DNA of 64,000 nucleotides from Paenibacillus qinlingensis (lineage in GTDB: Bacteria; Bacillota; Bacilli; Paenibacillales; NBRC-103111). The position numbers were made by a program, and so were the translations under genes. Positions within the stretch are counted from its first letter, which is position 1, and each line of letters begins with the position of its first letter. The stretch is from positions 1 to 64,000 of the forward strand of contig NZ_JABMKY010000019.1 of the NCBI RefSeq assembly GCF_013204845.1. Direction: 5' to 3'. The notes beneath the pieces are model-generated. The model did no database searches, was not told where the DNA came from, and was given only the letters and a program-made list of their open reading frames with translations. Below are positions 25,826 to 34,843 of the stretch, in pieces.

Positions 25826-28800
25826 ATGTTGAGAATTATGTCGAAGAAAGTTAGTTTGAGGAGATTGAAATTAATAGTTATAAGTTTATGTTTATTTGTA
25901 CTTATTCTTCCTACAACCGCACTAGGCAGATCAAACTTTGAAGGAGCGGAGAACGTCGGAATAAGCGCTACGCCGAATGCGGCCGCTGTAGGTGATTTTA
26001 ATCAAGATGGGTTACCTGATTTAGTAACTGCGAACTCATATTATAGCCAGATTTCTCTACTACTTAATAATGGTTCTGGACTTTATCAGGAGAAACAATA
26101 TCCGGTTGGTATTAGACCCAGTGATGTAGCTGTTGGAGATCTGAATGGTGACAACATCGTTGATATTGTAACAGCTAACAGTGGAGATAGTGATATTAAT
26201 TCTAGTACGGTTTCTGTACTGATAGGTCAAGCAGGCGGGGAGTTTAAGCCCACAGTAAACTATAATGTCTATATCAATAGTGTGGACTACAAAACATTTT
26301 CTCCTACTTCAGTAACGATAGGGGATTTCAACAATGATTCGTTTATGGATTTGGCTGTATCTAACAGTGAGTCTGGTAACAGTGAATATCACATTGTAGT
26401 GTTACTTGGTGAACGTCCACAATTGGATGGGACGCTTACATTTAGTGAGCCAATCCCGATTCGAGTAGGGGCTAAGCCTAGTTCTATTACTGCGGGTGAC
26501 ATTAACGGGGATGGCAACTTAGATTTCGTTGTTACCCATAGCGGAAATGGGAAAGTTTCTGTCATAACTAACAATGGAGTCTTGACGGCGGTGACAACAA
26601 CCGAATATCCAGTAGGTAATCAGCCAAGCACATCTGTTATTGGAGATCTGAATGGTGACGGCCATGCGGATATTGTTGTGGTTACTACGGGAGATTCGGC
26701 TGGAATTTCTGTTCTTCAAGCTGACGGACATGGTTCATTTAAAGATGCCGTTAAATTTAAGGCTAGCTGTCCAAATTCATACGTACCTGCTCTCGATGAT
26801 CCATACTCGCTTGCTCTCGCTGATCTAGATGGTGATGGTGATCTTGACATGGCTGTTGGTTGTTCGGAGGCAACTCAAGTATCCATTTTATTAAATGATA
26901 GTGAAGGATCCAGTCTATCATTGCAAGCCGTAGATCGATATGCTGTAAAAGGTTCTTACTCTCAGGTAGTTATTGCTGATTTCAATTCTGATGATAAATT
27001 GGATGTAGTCGCAACAAATTATGAAGAGTTTGGTAATAATGTGAATTTTGCTGCCATTTTACTGGGTAGAGGAGACGGAACTTTACTTGCATCTGTTAAT
27101 TACGAGATTAGTGGCGAAGAACCAGTGTCGGTAACAAGTTTCGACTTTGACGGAGACGGGAATTTGGATGTAGCAACGGCAAATTATGTTTCTAATGATG
27201 TGTCCATCATGCGCGGTAATGGAAAAGGTCAGTTTGCAGCCGCCGAAAAGTATGAAGTTGGGAATAGCCCAGCTGAACTGTTGTCAGGTGACCTTAACCT
27301 CGATGGGAAACCAGATCTGGTTATTGCTAATTCTGGTGGTAATACCATAACACGTTTATTAAACGATGGGACAGGATCATTTATTAGCGAGAATTTTGTG
27401 TCTAGCACCGAATCTAGTTCCAAAGCTAGAACAATTGCTGTTGCTGATTTTAATGGAGACAATACTCCAGATCTAGCTGTAGCACATACTGGATCAAACC
27501 TTTTAAGTGTGATGCTTGGAGACGGCAATGGGGAATTTCAGATAAAGGAACATCCAGCTGATAATCGAATCGTCTCACCCAATTCCATCGTTTCGGGTCA
27601 TTTTAATGATGATGACAAGATCGATCTGGCTATAGCTAACAAGGGAACGAAGAAAGTATACATATTGCATGGACAAGGGGATGGGACGTTTACCTCTGGT
27701 GGCGAATATGGGGGCATCAGCGAACCAAGTGCGCTTGCTACAGGTGATTTTAATCGTGATGGATGGGAGGATATAGCGGTTGCTAATAATGGTCCGACAG
27801 CATATTCACTTCATATTCTCTTTGGTGATCAAACGGGGACATTTCGAGATGAAACAATTTCTACATTTTCGGGACAGGTTTATTCACTAGCAGTTGGTGA
27901 TTATAACGGTGATGAGAAGTTGGATATTGCAGTTCCTGTTGTATTACAATCAATATCTGTATTTATGGGTGATGGCACGGGCAGTTTTGGCTTGGAAAAT
28001 AGTTATAGTACCGATGTTATGCCTAGCTCGGTTGCGGCTGGCGATTATAATAACGACGGCAAAGATGATCTAGCAACGGCAAACCGTTTTGCCAACAATG
28101 TCACAATTATCAAAAGCTTCCCTCCTAAATGGAAAGTGAAGCTGGCTGCAACAACCTATCGTGCTCAAGAGAATATCGGCAGCGCGAAGGTTACTGTTAC
28201 TAGGGAAGGCATCAGCACAGGCGTAACGAGTGTTGTATATGCGACTTCGGATGGTACTGCTATAGCTGGAGTCGATTATACGGCAACTACGGGTACGTTA
28301 CAGTTCCAAGATGGTGAGACTAGCCAATTTTTTATGATACCGATCATGAACAATCATATTGTCGCGGGTACTAAGTCGTTGAACATTCAAATAAGTACTC
28401 CTTCGGCAGATGCGGTCATCGGAACTCCTTCAACGGCAGTACTCCAAATTGAACAAGAAGATCGTTCATCCTCGGAAAGTGGACCATCAGCTACACAAAC
28501 AGATATCCCTATTTTTTTGGATGGTGTAAAGCTAGATAAATTGACGACGTTGAAAGAAGTTGTTGTAGGAGGACAAGCGACGACGATTGTGTCCATTGAT
28601 AATGAGAAATTGCTTGCTGTACTGGAAGGCAAAAACAATCAAACACTCATTATTCCAGTAACTTCTAAGTCAGATGTAATCCAGACAGAATTGAACGGTA
28701 AAATGATTAAATCATTGGGGAAGACTGATACAGTTATTGAAATTCGCACCCATGATGCGATGTATACCATCCAATCGAATCAGCTAATGATTGATCAAAT

Positions 28801-29752
28801 CGCGTCTCAGTTTGGCAATAACGTGAAGCTAGAAGACATTAAGTTAAGCATTCATATGGGAAAACCTTCTACTGAAAGTAAGAAGTTGGTTGATTCTGCC
28901 GCTGAAAACCAAAATGTGACTTTGGTTGCTCCAGTGATTGATTTTGAAATTATAGCTACGTATGGGGATCGTGCCATTAAGATCGAACAATTCGATCGTT
29001 ATGTGTCACGTGAGATTGTATTGCCGGATTCAATCGATTCCACTCAAATAACAACTGGCGTTGTATTAAATAAAGATGGAACCATATCCCATATCCCAAC
29101 AAATGTCTTTACAAAAGACGGGAAACCGCATGCCGTATTGAATAGCTTAACGAATAGTACCTATTCGATTATATGGAACTCGAAGAAATTCGCCGATGTG
29201 CAAGGACATTGGAGTCAAAATGATGTCAATAATATGGCATCACGCCTCATTGTTGATGGTGTTACAACAACATCCTTTCAACCAGATCAAGATGTCAACC
29301 GTGCAGAGTTTCTCGCGATTGTTGTTAGAGCATTGGGCTTGAAGTCAGTTGAGCCAATCAACTTGCCACAGGATGTGAAGTCCTCAGATTGGTATGCATC
29401 TGTAGTAGAAGCTGCTCTAACGTATCAACTTGTTCAAGGGTATGAGGATAATACTTTCAGACCTTATCAGACGATTACAAGGCAAGAAGCCGCTGTGATC
29501 TTATCTAGAGCGATGGCGATCACTTTGCTTGCAACGGCAGTGACGGATGCCGAAGCGAATCAGGCATTAAGTCCGTTTGAGGACAGTCAACAAGTTTCTG
29601 GTTGGGCGAAGAGAGCTGTAGCACTTATGGTCATTAATAATATCATGCAAGGCGATAATCAACATCTTGCAGCAGCAAGTCACCTAACACGTGCCCAAAC
29701 AGCTGCAATTGTAACAAGATTGCTACAGCAAGCAAAGTTGATTAATAAGTAA
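25826..29752 (+). CDS. Surface protein with FG-GAP/VCBS repeats, Calx-beta and SLH domains
   Basis: 1308 residues from the ATG at 25826 (AAGGGAG upstream; the in-frame ATG at 25781 lies in the direct repeat and has no ribosome site). A signal peptide (LIVISLCLFVLILPTTALG) precedes 14 repeats of the form GDFNxDGxxDLVTAN between about residues 40 and 770, each with a DxDxDG-like calcium loop. A Calx-beta domain follows (ENIGSAKVTVTREG...GTAIAGVDYTATTGTL, about 785-895), then a roughly 230-residue linker domain and three SLH domains at the C-terminus (KFADVQGHWSQ..., SSDWYASVVEA..., VSGWAKRAVAL...). Fourteen repeats would suit two seven-bladed propellers. It should be anchored in the cell wall; partner or ligand unknown. 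Confidence 0.9.
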   Translation: MLRIMSKKVSLRRLKLIVISLCLFVLILPTTALGRSNFEGAENVGISATPNAAAVGDFNQDGLPDLVTANSYYSQISLLLNNGSGLYQEKQYPVGIRPSDVAVGDLNGDNIVDIVTANSGDSDINSSTVSVLIGQAGGEFKPTVNYNVYINSVDYKTFSPTSVTIGDFNNDSFMDLAVSNSESGNSEYHIVVLLGERPQLDGTLTFSEPIPIRVGAKPSSITAGDINGDGNLDFVVTHSGNGKVSVITNNGVLTAVTTTEYPVGNQPSTSVIGDLNGDGHADIVVVTTGDSAGISVLQADGHGSFKDAVKFKASCPNSYVPALDDPYSLALADLDGDGDLDMAVGCSEATQVSILLNDSEGSSLSLQAVDRYAVKGSYSQVVIADFNSDDKLDVVATNYEEFGNNVNFAAILLGRGDGTLLASVNYEISGEEPVSVTSFDFDGDGNLDVATANYVSNDVSIMRGNGKGQFAAAEKYEVGNSPAELLSGDLNLDGKPDLVIANSGGNTITRLLNDGTGSFISENFVSSTESSSKARTIAVADFNGDNTPDLAVAHTGSNLLSVMLGDGNGEFQIKEHPADNRIVSPNSIVSGHFNDDDKIDLAIANKGTKKVYILHGQGDGTFTSGGEYGGISEPSALATGDFNRDGWEDIAVANNGPTAYSLHILFGDQTGTFRDETISTFSGQVYSLAVGDYNGDEKLDIAVPVVLQSISVFMGDGTGSFGLENSYSTDVMPSSVAAGDYNNDGKDDLATANRFANNVTIIKSFPPKWKVKLAATTYRAQENIGSAKVTVTREGISTGVTSVVYATSDGTAIAGVDYTATTGTLQFQDGETSQFFMIPIMNNHIVAGTKSLNIQISTPSADAVIGTPSTAVLQIEQEDRSSSESGPSATQTDIPIFLDGVKLDKLTTLKEVVVGGQATTIVSIDNEKLLAVLEGKNNQTLIIPVTSKSDVIQTELNGKMIKSLGKTDTVIEIRTHDAMYTIQSNQLMIDQIASQFGNNVKLEDIKLSIHMGKPSTESKKLVDSAAENQNVTLVAPVIDFEIIATYGDRAIKIEQFDRYVSREIVLPDSIDSTQITTGVVLNKDGTISHIPTNVFTKDGKPHAVLNSLTNSTYSIIWNSKKFADVQGHWSQNDVNNMASRLIVDGVTTTSFQPDQDVNRAEFLAIVVRALGLKSVEPINLPQDVKSSDWYASVVEAALTYQLVQGYEDNTFRPYQTITRQEAAVILSRAMAITLLATAVTDAEANQALSPFEDSQQVSGWAKRAVALMVINNIMQGDNQHLAAASHLTRAQTAAIVTRLLQQAKLINK

Positions 29753-29833
29753 TCACATAAAGAGAGCTGTGGACTATTCCGCGGCTTTTAAGGGGAAGGC
29801 GAAACGCCTACTGAAGACACTCAAATAAAAGAG

Positions 29834-29875
29834 AAACTGCCCAAACCTGGCTGTGGCTGGGGATGGGCAGTTTTT
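29834..29875 (+). terminator. Strong terminator after the FG-GAP gene
   Basis: AACTGCCCA pairs with TGGGCAGTT, followed by TTT. A weaker hairpin AGCTGTGG/CCGCGGCT with GU pairs precedes it near 29764-29790. Confidence 0.8.
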
Positions 29876-30081
29876 GGTGCGCTTGGCAGCGCATCGTACT
29901 AGCGGGTGAAAGTCATAAGTACACCGCTAGATGGCGGATGTTCATACTGACCTATAGTGCTCTGTCTGTGAGGAAGGGTATCATTTCGCTGAATATTCTG
30001 AAAAAGGTTTCTAGCAGATTAGGCCACTGTTTAATCAGGCATATTTGTAATGAAGCCTGAATCAGCGGCGGCGTCCGTCGC

Positions 30082-30110
30082 TTGACACTGATTTTCTCGC
30101 ATGCTATAAG
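30082..30110 (+). promoter_or_regulatory. Sigma-A promoter of the thioredoxin-like gene
   Basis: Perfect -35 TTGACA (30082-30087), 17-bp spacer, -10 TATAAG (30105-30110), 32 bases before the start codon. Confidence 0.75.
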
Positions 30111-30141
30111 AGAGTAAAAGCCAGAAGTGAAGAGGTGTACC

Positions 30142-30486
30142 ATGCGTAAAGTATCGACTGAGCAACAATTTCAAGAACAAATTTCGCAATCCGGTGTGAC
30201 TATCGCCATTTTCAAAACGACATGGTGTAAGGATTGCCACTATATTGACCCTTTTATGCCAGCAGTGGAGCAAGCTTATGAAGGCCGTCTCACTTTCATT
30301 GAACTGGATCGCGATGAATTCCCGGATTTGTGTGAACAATTGAATATCTTAGGCATCCCGAGTTTCATTGCTTTCCGTAACGGCCAAGAAGTCGTTCGTT
30401 TCGTCAGCAAGCTGCGTAAAACCCGTGAGGAAATCGAGCAATTCCTTGACCGTGCAATCGAAGTTTCGAATGCGTTAGCTCCGTAG
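30142..30486 (+). CDS. Thioredoxin-family protein with WCKDC active site
   Basis: 114 residues. The redox motif is W28-C29-K30-D31-C32 (TTWCKDCHYIDPFMP), and the cis-proline loop is GIPSFIAFRNGQE, so the thioredoxin fold is complete. The KD dipeptide between the cysteines differs from the GP of housekeeping TrxA (encoded at 54153), suggesting a specialised thiol-disulfide role. I take the ATG at 30142, with AAGAGG 7 bases upstream, over the GTG at 30127 that overlaps this ribosome site. It is a single-gene transcript between a sigma-A promoter and a strong terminator. Confidence 0.9.
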   Translation: MRKVSTEQQFQEQISQSGVTIAIFKTTWCKDCHYIDPFMPAVEQAYEGRLTFIELDRDEFPDLCEQLNILGIPSFIAFRNGQEVVRFVSKLRKTREEIEQFLDRAIEVSNALAP

Positions 30487-30518
30487 AAGGAGTAATGCAT
30501 AGAGGATAGCAGGAGTAG

Positions 30519-30557
30519 AAACACCGTCGTCGGTTCTATCCGATGTCGGTGTTTTTT
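30519..30557 (+). terminator. Terminator after the thioredoxin-like gene
   Basis: AACACCG pairs with CGGTGTT, followed by TTTTACG. Confidence 0.75.
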
Positions 30558-30581
30558 ACGTTGATCCACTACCTGCGCCTA

Positions 30582-30768
30582 TTTTGTCCGAAATGACCGA
30601 ACTAATCTCACTATCCGCATCATTAAATCCTAATTAGTCCGAAATCGCCAAACTAAATCGCCCCAAACTACCTTCAAACAAGAAAAATGGGTAAATAGTT
30701 CGGTAAAATCGGACTAATGGTCAATTTTCATAAGCCATCCTCGTTTTAATTCGGAGAAATCGGACTAA
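30582..30768. repeat. Cluster of four AGTCCGA palindromic repeats
   Basis: Units at 30582-30605 and 30634-30656 (TTAGTCCGAAAT..CC.AACTAA) lie in one orientation. Units at 30696-30717 and 30746-30768 (TA.TTCGG..AAATCGGACTAA) lie in the other. Each unit is itself an imperfect palindrome and the four together form a nested inverted array. No gene lies in 30558-31058; apart from this array and the 24-bp direct repeats at 30911-30962 I see nothing else in it. Confidence 0.8.
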
Positions 30769-30910
30769 ATAACTAAACAGCATTACGCGGTGGAAAGCCT
30801 TTTTTCGTATCCCGAATAAATGCTCCCATACTACACACACTATAATGTTATTTCCAAGTGTTGGGTGCTACAAGGCGATAAGTCGACAAAATGACAAATC
30901 GATTCCCTGC

Positions 30911-30962
30911 GGTTTCGGAGCTTTGTAACAATTGTGGTGGTTTCAGAGCTTTGTAACAATTG
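30911..30962. repeat. 24-bp direct repeats upstream of ctaA
   Basis: GGTTTC(G/A)GAGCTTTGTAAC followed by AATTG occurs at 30911-30934 and 30939-30962 with one difference, at a 28-base period. TTTGTAACAATTG is A/T-rich with a weak dyad and may be a regulator site for ctaA, roughly 100-150 bases upstream of its start. A ResD-type site is conceivable but not shown. Confidence 0.55.
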
Positions 30963-31058
30963 CGAATGGAAATGCCTACATATTACAGCTATAATTGAAA
31001 GCGGAACTACAGTATTCGACATGATCCTCAGTAGATATGACATAAAGTAGGTGCAATC

Positions 31059-31958
31059 ATGCAAAAATGGATCCAAAGATTAGCTAATTTATCAGCCATC
31101 GGCATGTTTCTTATCCTTGCTATGGGGGCCTTAGTGACTAAGGCTGACGCAGGTCGGGGTTGTGGAGACGAATGGCCGTTGTGCCATGGCAAATTTATTC
31201 CAGCACATACCATTTCTTCGTTTATCGAGTACAGCCATCGCTTAGTTGTAGGTATTGTAACCATGATACTTGTTGCAACGTTTTACTTAGTTTTCCGCTA
31301 TGTGAAACGTAGAGATGCTAAATTTTTTATCTCAGCAACAGTAGTAATGACACTAATCCAAGCAGCAATGGGCGCGTTGGCCGTTGTCTGGCCGCAATCT
31401 TCCCTTGTCCTGGCACTTCATTTCGGATTATCCTTGCTCGCCTTTGCCTTCTCCCTGCTGCTTGCACTCGTGTTTACCCCGTGGGGACAATTTGTACGCA
31501 CGACGCAGATTCATACCAGCTTTAAAGTGATCGTTTGGTTTACCGCTATTTACAGCTATGTAGTTGTTTATTTAGGAGCCTTCGTGCGTCATACCGTTTC
31601 TTCAGGTGGTTGCTCGGGCTGGCCGTTATGTAATGGTGAAGTGATTCCAGAACTTAGCGGTGCAACAGGAATTGTATTTACACATCGAATTGCCGCGTTA
31701 CTGCTTTTTGTTTGTATTTTATTTCTGTACCTGCAAGCACGGCGTTATTATCAGCCTACGGACAAGCTTTGGTTCGGGAGCAAGTGGGCACTTATTCTCG
31801 TTTCGCTTCAAGTGATTAGCGGCGCAGTCGTAACATGGTCCTTAGGAAATGAAGTCGCTTATTTATTCACAGGTATGATTCATGCCATTATTGTGGCTTG
31901 TATGTTTGGATTCTTATGTTATTTGTGTGTACTTACGCTATATGATCGCAAAGCCTAG
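31059..31958 (+). CDS. ctaA: Heme A synthase, CtaA/COX15 family
   Basis: 299 residues and eight predicted membrane helices. It oxidises the C8 methyl of heme O to give heme A for cytochrome aa3 oxidase. Visible signatures are G-x-LVTKADAGRGCGDEWPLCHG with the paired loop cysteines (about 35 and 42), the heme-ligand region SFIEYSHRLVVG (residues 57-68), a second cysteine pair in GGCSGWPLCNG (about 191-198) and FTHRIAAL. The ATG at 31059 has TAGGTG upstream. No ctaB lies next to it in this window. A hairpin terminator follows. Confidence 0.95.
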   Translation: MQKWIQRLANLSAIGMFLILAMGALVTKADAGRGCGDEWPLCHGKFIPAHTISSFIEYSHRLVVGIVTMILVATFYLVFRYVKRRDAKFFISATVVMTLIQAAMGALAVVWPQSSLVLALHFGLSLLAFAFSLLLALVFTPWGQFVRTTQIHTSFKVIVWFTAIYSYVVVYLGAFVRHTVSSGGCSGWPLCNGEVIPELSGATGIVFTHRIAALLLFVCILFLYLQARRYYQPTDKLWFGSKWALILVSLQVISGAVVTWSLGNEVAYLFTGMIHAIIVACMFGFLCYLCVLTLYDRKA

Positions 31959-31985
31959 CAGCAGCATGCGGCGCAGGCACAACAA

Positions 31986-32015
31986 GGCCTTCTAACGGAA
32001 GGCCATTTCCTTTTT
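31986..32015 (+). terminator. Terminator after ctaA
   Basis: GGCCTT (31986-31991) pairs with AAGGCC (31999-32004), followed by ATTTCCTTTTT. Confidence 0.65.
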
Positions 32016-32064
32016 CATCTCTTAAGAATGAGTAACTATTACATAGACAAAGGTGGAAGTTCCC

Positions 32065-33828
32065 ATGGTACCAACTAATCTTCGAGCGTTTATAGAGATG
32101 TTGCGACGCGAAAATGAATTGATCGAAATCTCGGCTCCCGTAGATCCGAATCTCGAGCTTGCTGAAATACATCGTCGCGTCATCGACGAACAAGGCCCAG
32201 CTTTACTGTTCACGAATGTAAAAGGCAGCGCATTCCCTGTCGTGACGAATCTCTTCGGCACAACAAGAAGAGTAGACCTGGCGTTCGGTCCGAAGCCAGA
32301 GCAATTCATGAAAGCGGTTATTAACGCGACAAATACGTTGATGCCCCCCACACCGAAAGCACTGTGGGGTGAAAGAGGTCTTATCCTCGACCTCATGAAA
32401 GTCGGAACGAAGAAGATCCAGCCGAATCAAGCGCCGATTCTCGGCGGCTTGAAGAAGGACAACCCGCTCGCAGGACTGCCTGTCCTGACGAGCTGGCAAG
32501 AAGACGGCGGCCCGTTCGTCACGCTGCCGCTCGTGTACACCGAGCATCCCGACGGCGGTCATCATAACCTGGGCATGTATCGCATGCAGGTGTATGATGA
32601 CTTCACGACCGGGATGCACTGGCAAATCCACAAGGGCGGCGGCTTCCACTACCACGAAGCCGAGAAGCGGAACCAGGCGCTGCCCGTCACCGTGTTCCTG
32701 GGCGGCCCGCCTGCGCTCATCGCCTCGGCGATTGCGCCGGTGCCCGAGCACCTGCCCGAGCTGATGCTCGCTTCGCTCATCCTCGGGCAGAAGTTGCCCA
32801 TGGTGGAGAATCCCCATGGGGGGCACCGCCTCGTAGCCGAGGCGGAGTTCGCGATATGCGGCTCCGTACCGCCGCATCTCAGACGCCCCGAAGGGCCGTT
32901 CGGCGACCACTTCGGGTATTACTCACTTACCCATGATTTCCCCGTGTTCAACGTGAATCATGTGTGGCACCGCAAAGACGCGATCTATCCGGCGACGATC
33001 GTCGGCAAGCCCCGCCAAGAAGATTACTTCCTTGGCGAATTCTTGCAAAGATTGCTGGAGCCCGCGTTCCCGATGGCGATGCCAGGGGTGAAAGACCTGT
33101 GGACGTATGCCGAGACCGGGTTCCACCCGCTCGCAGCCGCAGTCGTCCGAGAAAGCTACAGCCGTGAGGCGCTCGGCACGGCGTTCCGCATCCTCGGTGA
33201 GGGTCAGCTATCCCTCACGAAGTTCTTGATCGTGACGGACCGTCCAACGACCTTAGCGAACTTCTCACAGTTGTTAGAAAATGTATTGGAACGCTTCGAT
33301 CCAGCTCGGGATCTGTTTATATTTAATAAAACATCGCATGATACTTTGGATTATACCGGTGGGCAGCTCAACCACGGCTCGAAAGCCGTACTACTCGGCA
33401 CAGGCGACCCTGTACGCGAGCTCCCAAGGGCTTACACAGAGGGCGAACTGCCTGAGATCCATGATATCGCTGTTTATTGCGGCGGCTGTCTGCTCGTCTC
33501 TGGCGCTTCCTATGCAGCCGAACCAGAGCTGCCACAGCGCCTGCTTGCGAATGCAGCTGATCGATTGAAGCAATGGCCTATGGTCATCCTTGTTGACGAT
33601 GCCAGTGATATTGCAAATGATCAAACCAAATTCTTATGGACCGTGTTCACACGTTTTAACCCTGCAAGTGATATGTATGCAGAGTCCAGCGTGAACCGAC
33701 ATCATATTGCGTATGAAGTTCCGATTGTCATTGACGCTCGAATGAAACCCGGATATCCAGATGAACTGTTCCCGCGGGAAGATATTGTAGAACTCGTTGA
33801 TCGCAGATGGAAGGAATACTTCGCGTGA
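32065..33828 (+). CDS. UbiD-family decarboxylase
   Basis: 587 residues. It is a prenylated-FMN-dependent aromatic acid decarboxylase. The family landmarks are visible: NLGMYRMQVYDD...GMHWQIHKGGG with the cofactor-binding arginine near 173, and the catalytic-acid segment RRPEGPFGDHFGYYS near 273-287. Length and motifs suit the menaquinone-type UbiD (MqnL-like) that removes the carboxyl group after the futalosine steps. With mqnE in this window that role is likely, but phenolic-acid decarboxylation cannot be excluded. I start at the ATG at 32065 with AAAGGTGG 8 bases upstream. The middle (32400-33240) is markedly G+C-rich. Its stop overlaps the start of the next gene. Confidence 0.9.
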   Translation: MVPTNLRAFIEMLRRENELIEISAPVDPNLELAEIHRRVIDEQGPALLFTNVKGSAFPVVTNLFGTTRRVDLAFGPKPEQFMKAVINATNTLMPPTPKALWGERGLILDLMKVGTKKIQPNQAPILGGLKKDNPLAGLPVLTSWQEDGGPFVTLPLVYTEHPDGGHHNLGMYRMQVYDDFTTGMHWQIHKGGGFHYHEAEKRNQALPVTVFLGGPPALIASAIAPVPEHLPELMLASLILGQKLPMVENPHGGHRLVAEAEFAICGSVPPHLRRPEGPFGDHFGYYSLTHDFPVFNVNHVWHRKDAIYPATIVGKPRQEDYFLGEFLQRLLEPAFPMAMPGVKDLWTYAETGFHPLAAAVVRESYSREALGTAFRILGEGQLSLTKFLIVTDRPTTLANFSQLLENVLERFDPARDLFIFNKTSHDTLDYTGGQLNHGSKAVLLGTGDPVRELPRAYTEGELPEIHDIAVYCGGCLLVSGASYAAEPELPQRLLANAADRLKQWPMVILVDDASDIANDQTKFLWTVFTRFNPASDMYAESSVNRHHIAYEVPIVIDARMKPGYPDELFPREDIVELVDRRWKEYFA

Positions 33829-34793
33829 TGAGCTCGGGACGTTTACGAGCCATCTACCCGCATTTGGGATTTGTATTGGTTTATTTGCTTTGGGGGATCA
33901 ATATGGCTTCTCTCAAAATCGGTGGAAGAGAATGGGACAGTCTCGTTTTTAATGGACTACGCTTTGCGAGTATGATTCCGATCTTGTGGGTCTATACTTA
34001 CTTTTATTATCGCTCTCGGTCGCTTCGTTTCCATATTGCAGGTCGTGATCTTCTGCTCATCTGTGGGTTAGGGATACTGAATGCCGTTGGTATGGAAGCA
34101 CTGCTGCAATATGCGCTACAGTTTTCCAACGCTGCGAATGGTGCTGTACTGGGTCGAGGGTTTATGCCTGTTATCACAGTGCTTATTGCCGTCTTGGCTA
34201 GGCAAGTGAAGATCACATGGCGAATCCTAATCGGAATCCCCTTGGCACTCGGCAGTGTCATCCTCATTGTCTCGGGGGGAGCCGAGGGCTTTCACTTAGG
34301 TAGTGAAACATTTCGCGGGGACATTCTTCTGCTTATGCGCAGTTTCATGGGAGCGATTTATCTCATTGGCATGAACCGCTTAGTCGTGAAATATCCGCTT
34401 CCGATTTTAATTTCACTTGAAATGACAGCTGGAGCCCTATCTTTATTACCGTTCGTGCTATTGCGTGCGGATGGTGCTTATTTCGCTGCGATCTCGCAGA
34501 CGGGCTGGATCAGCTTAATCTATACCTCATTGCTGGCAACAGCGGTAGGTTTCTCGTTACACAATTGGAGTCTAGCCAAACTGGGGCCATTCAAATCATC
34601 AGCCTATGGGTATTTACTTCCGGTTACAGCTGCACTTGGTGGTTTCATTTTTTTAGGAGAATCAATCTCGTTAAGTCAGTATCTTGGAGGCGTGGGTGTG
34701 TTAGCCGCGATGTTTTTCGTGCAGCGTGATCGAGCAACAAGTGCCAAACGAGCACCTATCCCTGCAGCAACGGCCACGACGTTAACAAAGTAA
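33828..34793 (+). CDS. EamA/DMT-family transporter
   Basis: 321 residues with ten predicted membrane helices in two EamA repeats (YLLWGINMASLKIGGREWDSLVFNGLRF and, in the second half, LIYTSLLATAVGFSLHNWSLAKLGPFKSSAYGYLLPVTAALGGFIFLGESISLSQYLGG). It exports or imports a small metabolite; substrate unknown. The ATG overlaps the UbiD stop as TGATG, with GGAAGGA about 11 bases upstream, so it is translationally coupled to the decarboxylase. That coupling suggests it moves a substrate or product of that enzyme, which is inference. Confidence 0.9.
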   Translation: MSSGRLRAIYPHLGFVLVYLLWGINMASLKIGGREWDSLVFNGLRFASMIPILWVYTYFYYRSRSLRFHIAGRDLLLICGLGILNAVGMEALLQYALQFSNAANGAVLGRGFMPVITVLIAVLARQVKITWRILIGIPLALGSVILIVSGGAEGFHLGSETFRGDILLLMRSFMGAIYLIGMNRLVVKYPLPILISLEMTAGALSLLPFVLLRADGAYFAAISQTGWISLIYTSLLATAVGFSLHNWSLAKLGPFKSSAYGYLLPVTAALGGFIFLGESISLSQYLGGVGVLAAMFFVQRDRATSAKRAPIPAATATTLTK

Positions 34794-34843
34794 CAGGGCA
34801 ATTCTAAATCTCATATTATTTTGGATAAAAAGGGTGGTGACTT

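Noticed and set aside
30582..30768. Possible CRISPR array
   Set aside because: The units are palindromic, vary in sequence, alternate in orientation and have irregular spacing; no cas genes are present.
32203..32910. Long minus-strand reading frame (235 codons) inside the UbiD gene
   Set aside because: It is an antisense shadow of a G+C-rich gene; the product is Arg/Glu/His-rich with no family pattern, and the + strand protein is fully accounted for.
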